The notes: generated by a model from the letters alone, not told the origin. DNA of 64,000 nt from Neolewinella agarilytica (GCF_900110645.1 NZ_FOFB01000002.1:1-64000), one strand, 5' to 3'; numbered from the stretch's first letter, positions 1-8,883 are shown. A program made the numbers and translations.

Positions 1-273
1 ACTGAGCTTGGCAACAGCCTTGCACAGAACACGCCAAACCCAGTAGTAGAGACTACTCAAATCGCTTACACGCTGGCTACTGCCGGTCAGGTAACGCTTA
101 ACGTTCAGGATATCCAGGGCCGCACGGTCATGGTACGCGAACTGGAAGGTGCTGCTGGCCGTAACGTAGTTGATCTGAACGTGAACGAGCTGAGCGCCGC
201 TACTGGCGTACTGACGTACACGCTGACTGCAGGAGACTTCTCCGCTACGAAGAAGATGGTAGTTGTTCGCTAA
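1..273 (+). CDS. C-terminal end of a secreted protein with T9SS type A sorting domain (5' partial)
   Basis: Frame 1 is open from the window edge to TAA at 271-273, giving the last 90 residues of a longer protein. It contains the hallmarks of the Por secretion-system (type A) C-terminal domain: an NTPNPV-type start, alternating beta strands (VTLNVQDIQGRTV), and a terminal KKMVVVR. In known T9SS cargo this domain directs export across the outer membrane and is then cleaved or used for surface attachment. The passenger part lies outside the window, so function cannot be given. Repetitive codon use (many GCT, CTG, GTA) suggests a well-expressed gene, which is inference. A strong terminator follows at 316-355. 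Confidence 0.9.
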   Translation, partial: TELGNSLAQNTPNPVVETTQIAYTLATAGQVTLNVQDIQGRTVMVRELEGAAGRNVVDLNVNELSAATGVLTYTLTAGDFSATKKMVVVR

Positions 274-315
274 GAACGACTGACGTCTCAGTCCCATCCG
301 GAAGGATGGAAGTAG

Positions 316-355
316 AAACCCCGCTACTCTTATTGAGTAGCGGGGTTTCTTTTTT
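316..355 (+). terminator. Rho-independent terminator after the T9SS cargo gene
   Basis: A perfect 14-bp stem (316-329 with 335-348) encloses a 5-nt loop and is followed by a T run at 350-355. It lies 43 bases after the stop codon at 273 and before the yifB promoter, so it separates the two transcripts. Confidence 0.92.
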
Positions 356-377
356 AAACGGATTCTTTCAAGTAAAA

Positions 378-408
378 TTTGTTTTTATTTTTTTAATTTA
401 TACATTTG
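378..408 (+). promoter_or_regulatory. Bacteroidota-type promoter of yifB
   Basis: TTTG at 378-381 (-33 box) is followed after 19 bases by TACATTTG at 401-408 (-7 box, consensus TAnnTTTG). It sits 35 bases upstream of the chosen yifB ATG at 444 and downstream of the previous terminator. Both boxes match the known sigma-ABfr consensus. This placement supports 444 rather than the upstream ATG at 306, which lies inside the terminator region. Confidence 0.75.
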
Positions 409-443
409 AGTGTCAATTGAGCGTGCCGCAAATATTGCGCACC

Positions 444-2006
444 ATGTTAGTTAGAACTTTTGCCAGCGCCGTTGAAGGTGTTGACGCGAGAATGATCACC
501 GTAGAGGTGAATGCCGGAGGATTCGTTGGCGAGAATAAACCCTGGTATAATGTTGTAGGGCTTCCGGATAGTGCTATCCGGGAAGGTTCCTACCGGGTAG
601 AAGCTGCCGTTATTAATAGTGGCTTTTACAATAAGAGAATGAAGATTGTAATCAATCTTGCTCCCGCTGACGTGAAAAAGGAAGGAGCTGCTTACGATTT
701 ACCAATCGCACTTGCCTATTTAAATGCTACCCAACAGATTACTGTTCCTGACCTGCATGAGTATATGATCATGGGAGAGCTATCGCTTAGTGGAGAACTT
801 CGCCCAATTAAAGGAGCCTTGCCGATTGCTATTCAGGCACGGGCAAAGGGCTATAAAGGTTTTATTTTACCAGTAGAAAATGCGCGGGAGGCAGCCATCG
901 TAAGTGATCTTCCCGTATACGGATGCAGAAGCCTGCGGGAAGCTATTGATTTGGTCACCGGAGACCTTGACTTGCAACCTACCGTAGTGAATACGCGAGA
1001 AGAGTTCTTTAAAGACAGGACCAGCTTTGATGTTGACTTTAGTGATGTTCGGGGACAGGAAAACATCAAGCGAGCCATGACCATAACTGCAGCTGGTGGG
1101 CATAACGTTATCCTAATCGGACCTCCGGGAGCAGGGAAGACGATGCTCGCGCGCCGCCTGCCGACCATACTACCGCCGCTGGACCTCAGAGAAGCATTGG
1201 AGACGACTAAAATTCACTCGGTAGCGGGAATTCTTCCGGAGTCTGCGGCACTAATAACGACTCGCCCGTTCAGAGCACCCCATCATACCATCAGCGATGT
1301 CGCATTGGTGGGAGGAGGCAGTTATCCATCCCCCGGAGAAATCAGTCTTAGTCATAACGGAGTTCTCTTTCTGGATGAACTACCAGAGTTTAAGAGAAGT
1401 GCACTGGAAGTAATGCGACAGCCGATGGAGGAACGCCGTATTCTGATCAGCCGTGCAAAGGTGACGGTAGATTTTCCCGCCAGTTTTATGCTGATCGCCA
1501 GCATGAACCCCTGCCCATGTGGGTACTTTAACCACCCGGACCGAGATTGTACTTGTCCGCCGGGTGGAGTTAAGCGCTACCTGAGTAAAATAAGCGGTCC
1601 TTTGCTTGACCGGATAGATTTGCAGGTAGAAGTTACGCCTGTACCGCTTGAAAAACTAGCGGGTAAAAAACCGGAAACGGAGACCAGTGAGATGATTGCT
1701 GCCAGAGTTCTGGCCGCCCGTAAAATTCAGGCAGAGCGGTATGCTGATCAAAATGGCATTTATTGTAATGCTCAAATGCCCAGTCGAATGGTACGCGAGT
1801 GGTGTCAAATTGATGCAGCTGGTAACGAATTGCTGAAAACAGCAATGGAAAGACTTCAACTAAGTGCTCGTGCTTATGATCGAATATTGAAAGTGTCCCG
1901 AACGATTGCTGACCTGGAAGCCAGCGATAACATTAAACCATCCCATTTAGCAGAAGCCATTAATTTTAGAAACCTCGACCGGGAAAGCTGGGGGGAGCAA
2001 CGATGA
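444..2006 (+). CDS. yifB: YifB/ComM family Mg-chelatase-like AAA+ ATPase
   Basis: This 520-residue protein has the full architecture of the YifB/ComM family (usual length about 500-510). An N-terminal ChlI/Lon-like domain starts at MLVRTFASAVEG. The AAA+ module follows, with Walker A GPPGAGKT (about 226-233), the family motif PFRAPHHT (about 275-282) and Walker B VLFLDE (about 307-312). Next come a cysteine-rich NPCPCG...CTC segment (about 355-371) and a C-terminal Mg-chelatase-type domain. ComM in other bacteria is a hexameric helicase that helps branch migration during natural transformation; a role here is family inference. An in-frame ATG at 306 would add 46 residues encoded within a terminator and promoter, so 444 is preferred. 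The stop TGA overlaps an ATG at 2003 (see next entry). Confidence 0.95.
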   Translation: MLVRTFASAVEGVDARMITVEVNAGGFVGENKPWYNVVGLPDSAIREGSYRVEAAVINSGFYNKRMKIVINLAPADVKKEGAAYDLPIALAYLNATQQITVPDLHEYMIMGELSLSGELRPIKGALPIAIQARAKGYKGFILPVENAREAAIVSDLPVYGCRSLREAIDLVTGDLDLQPTVVNTREEFFKDRTSFDVDFSDVRGQENIKRAMTITAAGGHNVILIGPPGAGKTMLARRLPTILPPLDLREALETTKIHSVAGILPESAALITTRPFRAPHHTISDVALVGGGSYPSPGEISLSHNGVLFLDELPEFKRSALEVMRQPMEERRILISRAKVTVDFPASFMLIASMNPCPCGYFNHPDRDCTCPPGGVKRYLSKISGPLLDRIDLQVEVTPVPLEKLAGKKPETETSEMIAARVLAARKIQAERYADQNGIYCNAQMPSRMVREWCQIDAAGNELLKTAMERLQLSARAYDRILKVSRTIADLEASDNIKPSHLAEAINFRNLDRESWGEQR

Positions 2007-2125
2007 AAGCTATTTTAAAGCTAGCATGCCTTTTTACTACCATTTTTCTCCTAATTTTAGCAAATTGTCTTGGGCCGTCTTATGTCCTTGTTGAGCTGCC
2101 CTTCGATAGTATTCTATTGCTTTAA
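2003..2125 (+). pseudogene. Signal-peptide-like short ORF overlapping the yifB stop, possibly a beheaded gene remnant
   Basis: ATG at 2003 overlaps the yifB stop as ATGA, the usual arrangement for translational coupling. The 40-residue reading begins with a convincing export signal (MKAILKLACLFTTIFLL followed by a Cys) but stops at 2125. From about 2037 it runs antisense to the caspase gene on the other strand. One reading is that a lipoprotein gene once followed yifB and was truncated when the AT-rich caspase/papain island joined here. The alternative is chance hydrophobic coding antisense to a gene end. No homology can be checked here. Confidence 0.25.
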
Positions 2126-3638
2126 TATCGCTTTGTTCAACTCCGTCTCCTCTCAAGTACATCGATCCTAAATTGTTTTGGGCTTTTGGGTGGCCATTCT
2201 CTGCCGCCATGGAATACCAGTAGAAGGCTTTTTTCATGTCGTTGCCTCTATTTTCATCAGCAAAGATCAAGGCAAGGTTTATTTGAGGACTTGTATATCC
2301 TTGATTAGCAGAAAGAGTGTAGTAGATAATAGCTAGGCTGTCGCTTTGGTCCACACCTCTGCCGCCTTCATAACAATAACCTGTTAAGAATTGACCAAAT
2401 ACATCTCCATTATCAGCTGACTTTTTACCCCAATAAAAGGCATTTTTGACGTTTACAGGGACTCCTTTACCTGACATGTATAGCATAGCCAAGTTGTTTT
2501 GGGCAAAAGCATCTCCCTCCTTAGCGGCATCTTGGGCGAGTTGTAAAGCAATCTCATAATTACGACTAACCCCAACTGCTCGACGGTACATGAAGCTTAG
2601 TTTTCCTTTGGCATCAGGTGAGGATGCTTTGGATAGTACAATTGCTTCTTTATGAAGATCCGTAGGGCTTGTGTTTTCATTTTCGATTCTACGCCACCAG
2701 TCAAAAGAACTTTCTGGTGGACAGCCAGAGTTTTCGGGAACTCCCGCTTCCATTATGCAATTGTCTAAAGCATCGGGGATGCCATCTTTATCTTCATCAG
2801 GTAAGTTATTCCTTTCATTGCTTTGAGTATTGTTAGGGTTGTACCTGTAACCTGATTGGTCAAAGCATAACTCTTTTTCAAGAATGCCTTCTTGCCAAAT
2901 CACTTGGTTTGGTCTAAGTTTTCTGACCAAACTCGCTACATTGCTCATAATTTTACTTATACATCCTCCTTGCTCAATTTCAGCCGATAGGCTTTCTGTG
3001 AATGGATTATTATCGAGAACAGTAGTATTTTTTGTTGTTGAAAAAATCAGTAACGAGTTTCTAATGGCGCTAACATTATTCATCCCTTCTGTTAATAGAC
3101 TCCTTTGAGAGTCTGTCCAATCTTTTTTAAAGGGATTATTTCTACAAGCATCTAAAATGATGAGTTTTGGTTTGTCTGGATCGTTGATAGCCTGGAGAAA
3201 GGAGTTGATGTTTACACACTCAAGTTTTACCTCTTCTTTTTTTTGAGGATTAGCATCGGTAGGTATTAAATAATTTTCTCCGTCAATTTGAAAGCCATGA
3301 CCAGCATAAAATACGATGACTTGATCGTACCTCTTTAGCTTCTCGGAAAAATCAATAATTAGTTTTTCTAATGAGTCTTTTGTCAAGTTTAGTCCTATTT
3401 CAACGTCATAGTTTTTTGTGCTAATCGAATTTGCAATTAGCTGAGCGTCATTGGCCGGTTCGAGTAGCTTGCCATTGTGTAAATAGTTGCTGTTCCCTAT
3501 AACTAGCGCAATTCCTTTTGAGTTTTCCGATTTAACCCAATTACGGTAATTTGCTTCTTCAGTGTTAATTTGAGCATCTAAAGCAGTTGTCGTGAAAAGC
3601 AAAAGATTGAGAAGGAAAAATGATTTGAGAGCTTTCAT
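2037..3638 (-). CDS. Secreted caspase-family (C14) protein with Sel1-like repeats
   Basis: The 533-residue product has a signal peptide (about 1-23, ending ALDAQ). A caspase p20-like domain (about 40-250) carries the catalytic pair His114 in YAGHG and Cys165 in DACRNN, followed by a short acidic DEDKDGIPDALDNC segment (about 281-294) resembling one thrombospondin type 3/calcium-binding unit. Sel1-like repeats (about 360-530, motifs such as AQNNLAMLYMSGKGV and ALIFADENRGNDMKKA) finish the protein. Caspase-like enzymes cut after basic or acidic residues, and Sel1 repeats bind partners; the substrate is unknown. The signal peptide places it outside the cytoplasm. The gene is AT-rich compared with yifB and faces a divergent papain-like gene, so the pair may be one accessory cassette. 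Confidence 0.88.
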   Translation of the reverse strand: MKALKSFFLLNLLLFTTTALDAQINTEEANYRNWVKSENSKGIALVIGNSNYLHNGKLLEPANDAQLIANSISTKNYDVEIGLNLTKDSLEKLIIDFSEKLKRYDQVIVFYAGHGFQIDGENYLIPTDANPQKKEEVKLECVNINSFLQAINDPDKPKLIILDACRNNPFKKDWTDSQRSLLTEGMNNVSAIRNSLLIFSTTKNTTVLDNNPFTESLSAEIEQGGCISKIMSNVASLVRKLRPNQVIWQEGILEKELCFDQSGYRYNPNNTQSNERNNLPDEDKDGIPDALDNCIMEAGVPENSGCPPESSFDWWRRIENENTSPTDLHKEAIVLSKASSPDAKGKLSFMYRRAVGVSRNYEIALQLAQDAAKEGDAFAQNNLAMLYMSGKGVPVNVKNAFYWGKKSADNGDVFGQFLTGYCYEGGRGVDQSDSLAIIYYTLSANQGYTSPQINLALIFADENRGNDMKKAFYWYSMAAENGHPKAQNNLGSMYLRGDGVEQSDIKAIEYYRRAAQQGHKTAQDNLLKLGEKW

Positions 3639-3950
3639 GATAAGGGCATGTGTAGTTAAAGAGCAATTATGGGTAGGGTTGACTAGTACAGGGTAAACCA
3701 GCGAATACTTTGATTTAAATGCACTAGGTGCTATGTAATATATAAAGTTTGTGTTTTTATTCCAAGGAAGTACGCATGCATCTGTGCCTATTTGCTTTTT
3801 TACGCTGTTTAGCGTATTCTTTAGGCAGGTTAGATCATGGTAAATTACTGGGGCATCAAATGAATTTTTGTTTTCAGGATTTTCCCACCTACTATTGTCT
3901 AAAGTACGAGTTGTAGTTGATGATTGTATATTGTGTCAAAAGAAAATGGT
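3639..3950. other. 312-bp divergent intergenic region
   Basis: AT-rich DNA between the start of the caspase/Sel1 gene (minus) and the papain-like gene (plus). It must hold both promoters, but I find no clear TAnnTTTG box, hairpin or repeat in it. Confidence 0.5.
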
Positions 3951-5438
3951 ATGATCTTCAGACTTTTATGGACAATTGGCCTGGCAGTAATTGTTTCAGC
4001 GCTTTCCGGACAGTACACTCGTGGTGTTTTGTCAGAAGAAGATAAAGAATATTCAGATTTACTATTGAGAACCCCCTTAGTCACCAGGTCATATACTGTA
4101 CATCCTCCTAAGGTGAGTCTTCGGAAATATGCTCCACTACCCGGAAGCCAGGGGAGTTATGGTAACTGTACCGGCTGGGCAACGGCCTACTGCGCACGAA
4201 CTATCTTATATGCCAAAGGCGAAAATTTAACGGATCGAAAGACTATTACTAAAAATGCCTACTCTCCAGGTTTTACCTTTCTGCAAGGAGGGGGGAAAGG
4301 GGCTAAATGTTCTGGAGCATTTACTACTGGAGTAGTGAGGAGCCTAACCATACGTGGAGCTGTGCGAAACAGAGACGTCGCTAGCCAAAAGGTAGCAATG
4401 GAATGCCCGCAATTTCCTCTTCCGATTGGTTTGCTAAACCAAGCTGAAGACAATAAAATACCGCCTCCACTTACGCTCTGGAGCCCTGGTGAGGAAGATC
4501 CTTATATCAAAATTTCCCGAACAAAATTAGCTATTACTGCTGGACACCCAGTTGTAATTTCTATGGTCGTGCCAAAATCTTTTGAGGGGGAAGATACTGG
4601 TGGAAGTGTAGGCAAGGATGGAAAGTGGGAGCCTGAAACGAAGTTTCCCACAGACTACGATAAAAGAGTAAACTGCCACGCCATGACAGTTATTGGCTTT
4701 GATGACGATCGGTTTGGAGGAAGCTTTGAAGTACAAAATAGTTGGGGGGCTGAATGGGGAGATGAGGGATATGGCTGGGTTGCCTATGAAGACTTTGCCA
4801 ACTTTACTTACCAAGCCTTTGAAGTTTTTTTAAGCCCTGCGAAGGAGAGGAATTGGAAACTAGGAAAGCAGGAGTTGGTCGGTAAACTTCGGTTAAAAGA
4901 ATTTGGAGGGAAAGATGATTTTCCGGTCACCCTCTCGGATAGAACTCGAAATTGGACAGTAGGCTCCAATAATGGGGAGTGTACATATAAGGTAGCAGAG
5001 AAGTTGCCACTTGGAATTAGAATGCAAATTTTCATTGAAAGCGAACAACCAGCTTATGTATATCTTTTGGGCACGGGATCAGAAAATCCGAAAGTAGATA
5101 TGTTATTCCCAAGGCCAGGGTATAGTGCTGCTCTCAATTATAACGATTATAAAGTGGCATTGCCTGGAGAGAATGAATTCCTTACAGATAACCGTACCGG
5201 GACCAATAATCTGATTGTATTGTATTCAGCAGAGGAGCTTAAGATTAACGAGATTATTAGTAACCTCAACGAAGATACTTCAAGACCAATATCGGAGAGA
5301 CTAGATGCCAATATCAGAAGGTTGCTCATTGATTCTGAAAATGTCCAGTTTAGCAAAGACGAAATTGCCTTCAAAGCAAAAATAACGGATGAAAAAAAAG
5401 CATTTGCGCTTATACTGCAGTCAGAACATGGCGAATAA
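3951..5438 (+). CDS. Secreted papain-like (C1) cysteine peptidase with DUF4384-like C-terminal domain
   Basis: The ATG at 3951 is preferred over an upstream TTG at 3924 because the signal peptide starts cleanly there (MIFRLLWTIGLAVIVSALSGQ). The 495-residue product shows the papain triad layout: QGSYGNC with Cys73 as likely nucleophile (bacterial variant C-T-G-W-A), His in NCHAMTVIGF, and Asn in VQNSWGAEWGDEGYGW. The tail (about 340-470) has the pattern of DUF4384, a domain often attached to caspase-like or kinase proteins (VYLLG...DMLFPRPGY, then LPGENEFLTDN). Together with the divergent caspase gene this suggests a paired extracytoplasmic peptidase module. Substrate unknown. Confidence 0.82.
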   Translation: MIFRLLWTIGLAVIVSALSGQYTRGVLSEEDKEYSDLLLRTPLVTRSYTVHPPKVSLRKYAPLPGSQGSYGNCTGWATAYCARTILYAKGENLTDRKTITKNAYSPGFTFLQGGGKGAKCSGAFTTGVVRSLTIRGAVRNRDVASQKVAMECPQFPLPIGLLNQAEDNKIPPPLTLWSPGEEDPYIKISRTKLAITAGHPVVISMVVPKSFEGEDTGGSVGKDGKWEPETKFPTDYDKRVNCHAMTVIGFDDDRFGGSFEVQNSWGAEWGDEGYGWVAYEDFANFTYQAFEVFLSPAKERNWKLGKQELVGKLRLKEFGGKDDFPVTLSDRTRNWTVGSNNGECTYKVAEKLPLGIRMQIFIESEQPAYVYLLGTGSENPKVDMLFPRPGYSAALNYNDYKVALPGENEFLTDNRTGTNNLIVLYSAEELKINEIISNLNEDTSRPISERLDANIRRLLIDSENVQFSKDEIAFKAKITDEKKAFALILQSEHGE

Positions 5439-5481
5439 GACCATTGTCTTAACAATAGCTCGAATAAAATTTTAAAAGCTA

Positions 5482-6873
5482 ATGAAAAACCTCAATCGCC
5501 GAAACTTCCTGCGCAAAACTTCCCTGTCCGGCGCCGCCCTTATTTCTGGTGGGGTACTGAGTAGCTGTGCAACGGTTAAGGAAGTGCCCGCCTCCGGCGG
5601 GCAGTATATGGGCGGCTTCGCCGCCCCACCCCTGTCAACGGTACGGGTGGCATTTATTGGTGTAGGTGCCAGAGGAAGCGGGCATTGTAAGGAGATCGCC
5701 TCCCTGCCCGGAACGGAGGTCGTCGCCATATGTGATCTCTACGAAGACTACGCTGAAAGGAGCAAGACTGCTGCGATGGCCTACGAGGGGCGCCATCAGG
5801 ATATTGCACTTTACCATGGAGATGAGAACCACTGGATGCGAATGCTGGAGGAGGTCAAACCAGACGCCGTCTTTATTTCCACCAACTGGAAGAACCATGC
5901 TCCGATGGCCATCAAAACGATGGAAATGGGCGCTCACGCTTTTGTGGAAGTCCCCATTGCTGTCACTATAGAGGAAATGTGGGATATCGTCAATACTTCT
6001 GAACGAACCCGGAAGCATTGCATGATGATGGAGAATGTCAACTACGGCAGAGACGAACTGATGTACCTGAATATGTGCCGGCAGGGAGTCATTGGGGAGC
6101 TGCTGCACGCCGAAGCTGCTTATATCCATGAACTGAGATTTCAGATGGAAGAGCAGGAACGGGCTACGGGTTCCTGGAGAACACACCACTACGCTGATCG
6201 AAACGGTAATCTTTACCCTACCCACGGGCTGGGGCCCGTGGCCCAATACATGAATCTGTGCCGGCAGGATGATAACTTCCGTCGGCTGGTCTCTTATTCT
6301 ACCCCCGCCCGGGGGCGGGAGTTGTATGCCGCCGAGAACTACCCGGCGAATCATAAATGGAACCAACTCAGTTATGGTGGTGGAGACCTGAACACGTCCA
6401 TCATTAAAACGAATATGGGACGAACCGTCATGGTACAATGGGACGAAACAAGTCCGCGCCCCTATTCCCGACACAATCTGATCCAGGGAACCAAGGGGAC
6501 ACTGGCCGGATTCCCGACCCGGGTGGCGCTGGAAGGAGGCGTTGAGGGAGCCACGGATAGCCATCATCGCTGGGCCCAGGGAGAACAACTGGAAACGCTC
6601 TACGAAAAGTACGATCATCCACTTTATAAGCGCCTTAATTCCTCTACTAAAAACAGTGGTCATGGAGGAATGGATGGCATTATGCGCTACCGGATTGTCG
6701 AGTGCCTGCGGCAGGGCTTACCGTTGGATCAAAACGTTTACGAGGGTTGTTTCTGGAGTGCCGTAGCTCCCCTGAGCGAAAAATCCGTCGCTGAAGATGG
6801 AATGCCACAGGATTTTCCGGACTTTACGCGGGGCAATTGGTCGTCGACAGCACCCTTAAGTATTATCACCTGA
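5482..6873 (+). CDS. Gfo/Idh/MocA family protein, GH109-like NAD-dependent glycosidase, Tat-exported
   Basis: The 463-residue product starts with a twin-arginine signal (RRNFLRK at 6-12) followed by a lipobox-like LSSC with Cys29. A Rossmann NAD-binding motif IGVGARGSG lies at about 59-67. Segments such as MMMENVNYGRDE, GELLHAEAAYIHE and NGNLYPTHGLGPVAQYMN match the family of NAD-dependent alpha-N-acetylgalactosaminidases (GH109). These use bound NAD for a redox-elimination mechanism. Tat export fits an enzyme folded with its cofactor. The next gene encodes a DUF1080 protein, a common partner in sugar catabolism. Exact sugar specificity is inferred from the family only; a plain oxidoreductase remains possible. 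Confidence 0.85.
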   Translation: MKNLNRRNFLRKTSLSGAALISGGVLSSCATVKEVPASGGQYMGGFAAPPLSTVRVAFIGVGARGSGHCKEIASLPGTEVVAICDLYEDYAERSKTAAMAYEGRHQDIALYHGDENHWMRMLEEVKPDAVFISTNWKNHAPMAIKTMEMGAHAFVEVPIAVTIEEMWDIVNTSERTRKHCMMMENVNYGRDELMYLNMCRQGVIGELLHAEAAYIHELRFQMEEQERATGSWRTHHYADRNGNLYPTHGLGPVAQYMNLCRQDDNFRRLVSYSTPARGRELYAAENYPANHKWNQLSYGGGDLNTSIIKTNMGRTVMVQWDETSPRPYSRHNLIQGTKGTLAGFPTRVALEGGVEGATDSHHRWAQGEQLETLYEKYDHPLYKRLNSSTKNSGHGGMDGIMRYRIVECLRQGLPLDQNVYEGCFWSAVAPLSEKSVAEDGMPQDFPDFTRGNWSSTAPLSIIT

Positions 6874-6913
6874 TGGCCTGGAATACCTTCCGTTAATCGC
6901 AAAAACCAGCTTT

Positions 6914-7543
6914 ATGAAAATCAATTCTTTAGTGCAGTCATTGTTTACTGTCATTATTGTCTTTCTGCTAATGTTAGCAGGTTTTTCTTCCTGCAGTAGC
7001 CAGAAAGTAAGCTTGTTCAACGGTGAAAACCTGGACGGTTGGGTAAACCACGGTAAGGAAAAATGGTACGTTGATAACGGAGAAATTATTTGTGAGAGCG
7101 GACCGAGTGCCGAGTACGGTTATCTGTCGACGGAAAAATTTTACGATGACTTTGAGCTAAGCCTGGAATTCAGGCAGGAAGCTAACGGAAACAGCGGCGT
7201 GTTTTTCCGGTCTACGCTGGATGGTACTAAAATTACGGGCTGGCAGGCAGAGGTTGCTCCTCCCGGAAGTAATACCGGAGGTATCTACGAATCTTACGGG
7301 CGGGGCTGGCTCATTAAGCCAGATCCCGAAAAAGACAAAGCCCTGAAAATGGGGGAGTGGAATAAGATGAAGATCCGGGTAGTCGGAAACCGGGTGACGA
7401 CCTGGCTTAACGGACAGGAAATGATCAGCCTGGACGATGATAAAATAGGAGAGGGTAAAGGTGCTATTGCCTTGCAAATCCATGACGGAGGAGGTATCAA
7501 GGTCCGCTGGCGAAACATCGAGTTAACCCAGCTTTCAGAATAG
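6914..7543 (+). CDS. DUF1080 (3-keto-disaccharide hydrolase-type) lipoprotein
   Basis: The 209-residue protein has a lipoprotein signal (hydrophobic stretch ending GFSSC, Cys about 27). A single DUF1080 domain fills the rest: LFNGENLDGWVNHG at its start, GNSGVFFRS in the middle, and WNKMKIRVVGN...WLNGQEM near the end. The fold is a concanavalin-like beta sandwich, and some members hydrolyse 3-keto-glycosides. It lies 40 bases after the GH109-like gene on the same strand, so the two may be co-transcribed and act on the same glycan. The hydrolase function is by family; carbohydrate binding alone is possible. Confidence 0.88.
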   Translation: MKINSLVQSLFTVIIVFLLMLAGFSSCSSQKVSLFNGENLDGWVNHGKEKWYVDNGEIICESGPSAEYGYLSTEKFYDDFELSLEFRQEANGNSGVFFRSTLDGTKITGWQAEVAPPGSNTGGIYESYGRGWLIKPDPEKDKALKMGEWNKMKIRVVGNRVTTWLNGQEMISLDDDKIGEGKGAIALQIHDGGGIKVRWRNIELTQLSE

Positions 7544-7665
7544 CTAATGAGTGCAGACACTTTGAAGGGCTTAGCGGGAACCGCAGGATGCTGTGGTTGG
7601 ACGAAGAGCAGGGAAAGTTAGCTGTAACCAACAAACACCAGCACTTCAACGACCGTTACACCATC

Positions 7666-8745
7666 ATGGCCATAAAAGACACACTATCCTCACTCGGGAA
7701 AATTGCTCATCGTGAATGGGACGAAATCGTTGACCGCCTGGGGTGGGGCAGAGACAAGCCCGTCTCTGTCGCTAATTACATCGGCTTTGGGCGGGAAGAC
7801 TACCTCTGGCTTACTGGGCGGGTGCTACGGGATCGGGGCATCAGCCGGGAAGAACGCGATAACCTGCTGGACAACATCAGCAATAACTTCAAACGATTCA
7901 ACTCCCGGGAAATCAAAAGAGCGAAAGTCAGCATCACCTGGGGAGACCATACCTTTGAAAGAGTTACGGACAGCGAAGGGTACTTTCACGTGGAGCATCA
8001 TTGCGGGGATGATAATCACGTCCACTCTAATCATGAGCTGTGGCAGGAGGCGAAAATCACCGTACAGAGTGTACCCGGACTCGAAGAGGTTGATCTGCAG
8101 TTTCATTCGGACGTAGTTGTACCCACTAAAGCCGAATTCGGGGTAATCAGTGATATTGACGATACGATCCTGAAGACCGATGTCACCAGCAAGCTAAAGC
8201 TCAAAATGATGCTGCATACCATTTTGAAGAACGCCGGTAACCGGCGCGCTTTCGAGGGCGTCGCGGACTTTTACCAGGCACTCAAGCTGGGGCCGGACGG
8301 AGAAGGGTTTAACCCCTTTTTCTATGTGTCCAACAGCCCCTGGAATTTATATGATTTATTGCTGGATTTCCTTCACTTAAACCACTTGCCGCGAGGCCCG
8401 GTATTGCTGCGAGACTTCGGCCTGCCGAGTGAGGATATTGTAAGTAGCTACAAAACGCATAAGGCGGATATGGTAAAACGTATCCTGGATACTTACCCCA
8501 GCCTGCCCTTCATCCTCGTCGGAGACTCCGGTGAACACGATACGGATATCTACCTGGAAGCGGCAAAAAACAATCCGGAGCGGATTCTTGCCATTTACAT
8601 TCGGGACGTGCAACATGCCCGGCGGGCAGAACGTATCGAAAAGCTGATTGAAAGCGTTAGTGGAATTGAGGTGAAGCTGGTGGGTAGTTATAACGAAGCA
8701 CTGAGCCATGCCCGTGAACAGGGATGGGTACAGTCGGCCGGGTAA
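7666..8745 (+). CDS. App1-like phosphatidate phosphatase domain protein (DUF2183)
   Basis: ATG at 7666 (MAIKDTLSSLGK) is taken as the start; the reading frame is open from 7588, but the extra 26 residues look non-coding. The 359-residue product has an N-terminal region typical of App1-like proteins (DKPVSVANYIGFG, then WLTGRVL) and a C-terminal HAD-type catalytic domain. That domain carries the DxDxT signature DIDDT at about 163-167, the SNSPWNLYDLL motif, and a conserved GDSGEHDTDIY. Yeast App1 is a magnesium-dependent phosphatidate phosphatase. No signal peptide is visible, so it is likely cytoplasmic or peripheral to the membrane. Substrate by family inference. Confidence 0.88.
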   Translation: MAIKDTLSSLGKIAHREWDEIVDRLGWGRDKPVSVANYIGFGREDYLWLTGRVLRDRGISREERDNLLDNISNNFKRFNSREIKRAKVSITWGDHTFERVTDSEGYFHVEHHCGDDNHVHSNHELWQEAKITVQSVPGLEEVDLQFHSDVVVPTKAEFGVISDIDDTILKTDVTSKLKLKMMLHTILKNAGNRRAFEGVADFYQALKLGPDGEGFNPFFYVSNSPWNLYDLLLDFLHLNHLPRGPVLLRDFGLPSEDIVSSYKTHKADMVKRILDTYPSLPFILVGDSGEHDTDIYLEAAKNNPERILAIYIRDVQHARRAERIEKLIESVSGIEVKLVGSYNEALSHAREQGWVQSAG

Positions 8746-8750
8746 CTTCC

Positions 8751-8777
8751 CCTTGCACCTGCGCTCCGGCGCCACCG
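8751..8777 (+). repeat. REP-like motif copy 1 (TTGCACCTGCG head plus GC palindrome)
   Basis: CCTTGCACCTGCGCTCCGGC begins here, five bases after the App1-like stop codon, followed by a GCC tail. The head TTGCACCTGCG plus a short GC-rich palindrome (GCGC, 4 bases, GCGC) recurs at 29482, 40986, 46490 (inverted), 53459 and 58481 (inverted). The rest of 8778-8883 shows nothing recognisable. Confidence 0.65.
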
Positions 8778-8883
8778 AATCCCGTCAGAATTACAGGCTC
8801 CGCTCTCTGAAAACAAGTACCTTGTTTCGAACAAGATCGCAGGAAACGAATTCAGTCAATACCTTTCACTAAGCCAACCACCC

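Noticed and set aside
5635-6663. 342-codon minus-strand frame opposite the GH109-like gene
   Set aside because: No recognisable protein features; the plus strand has a Tat signal and full family motifs.
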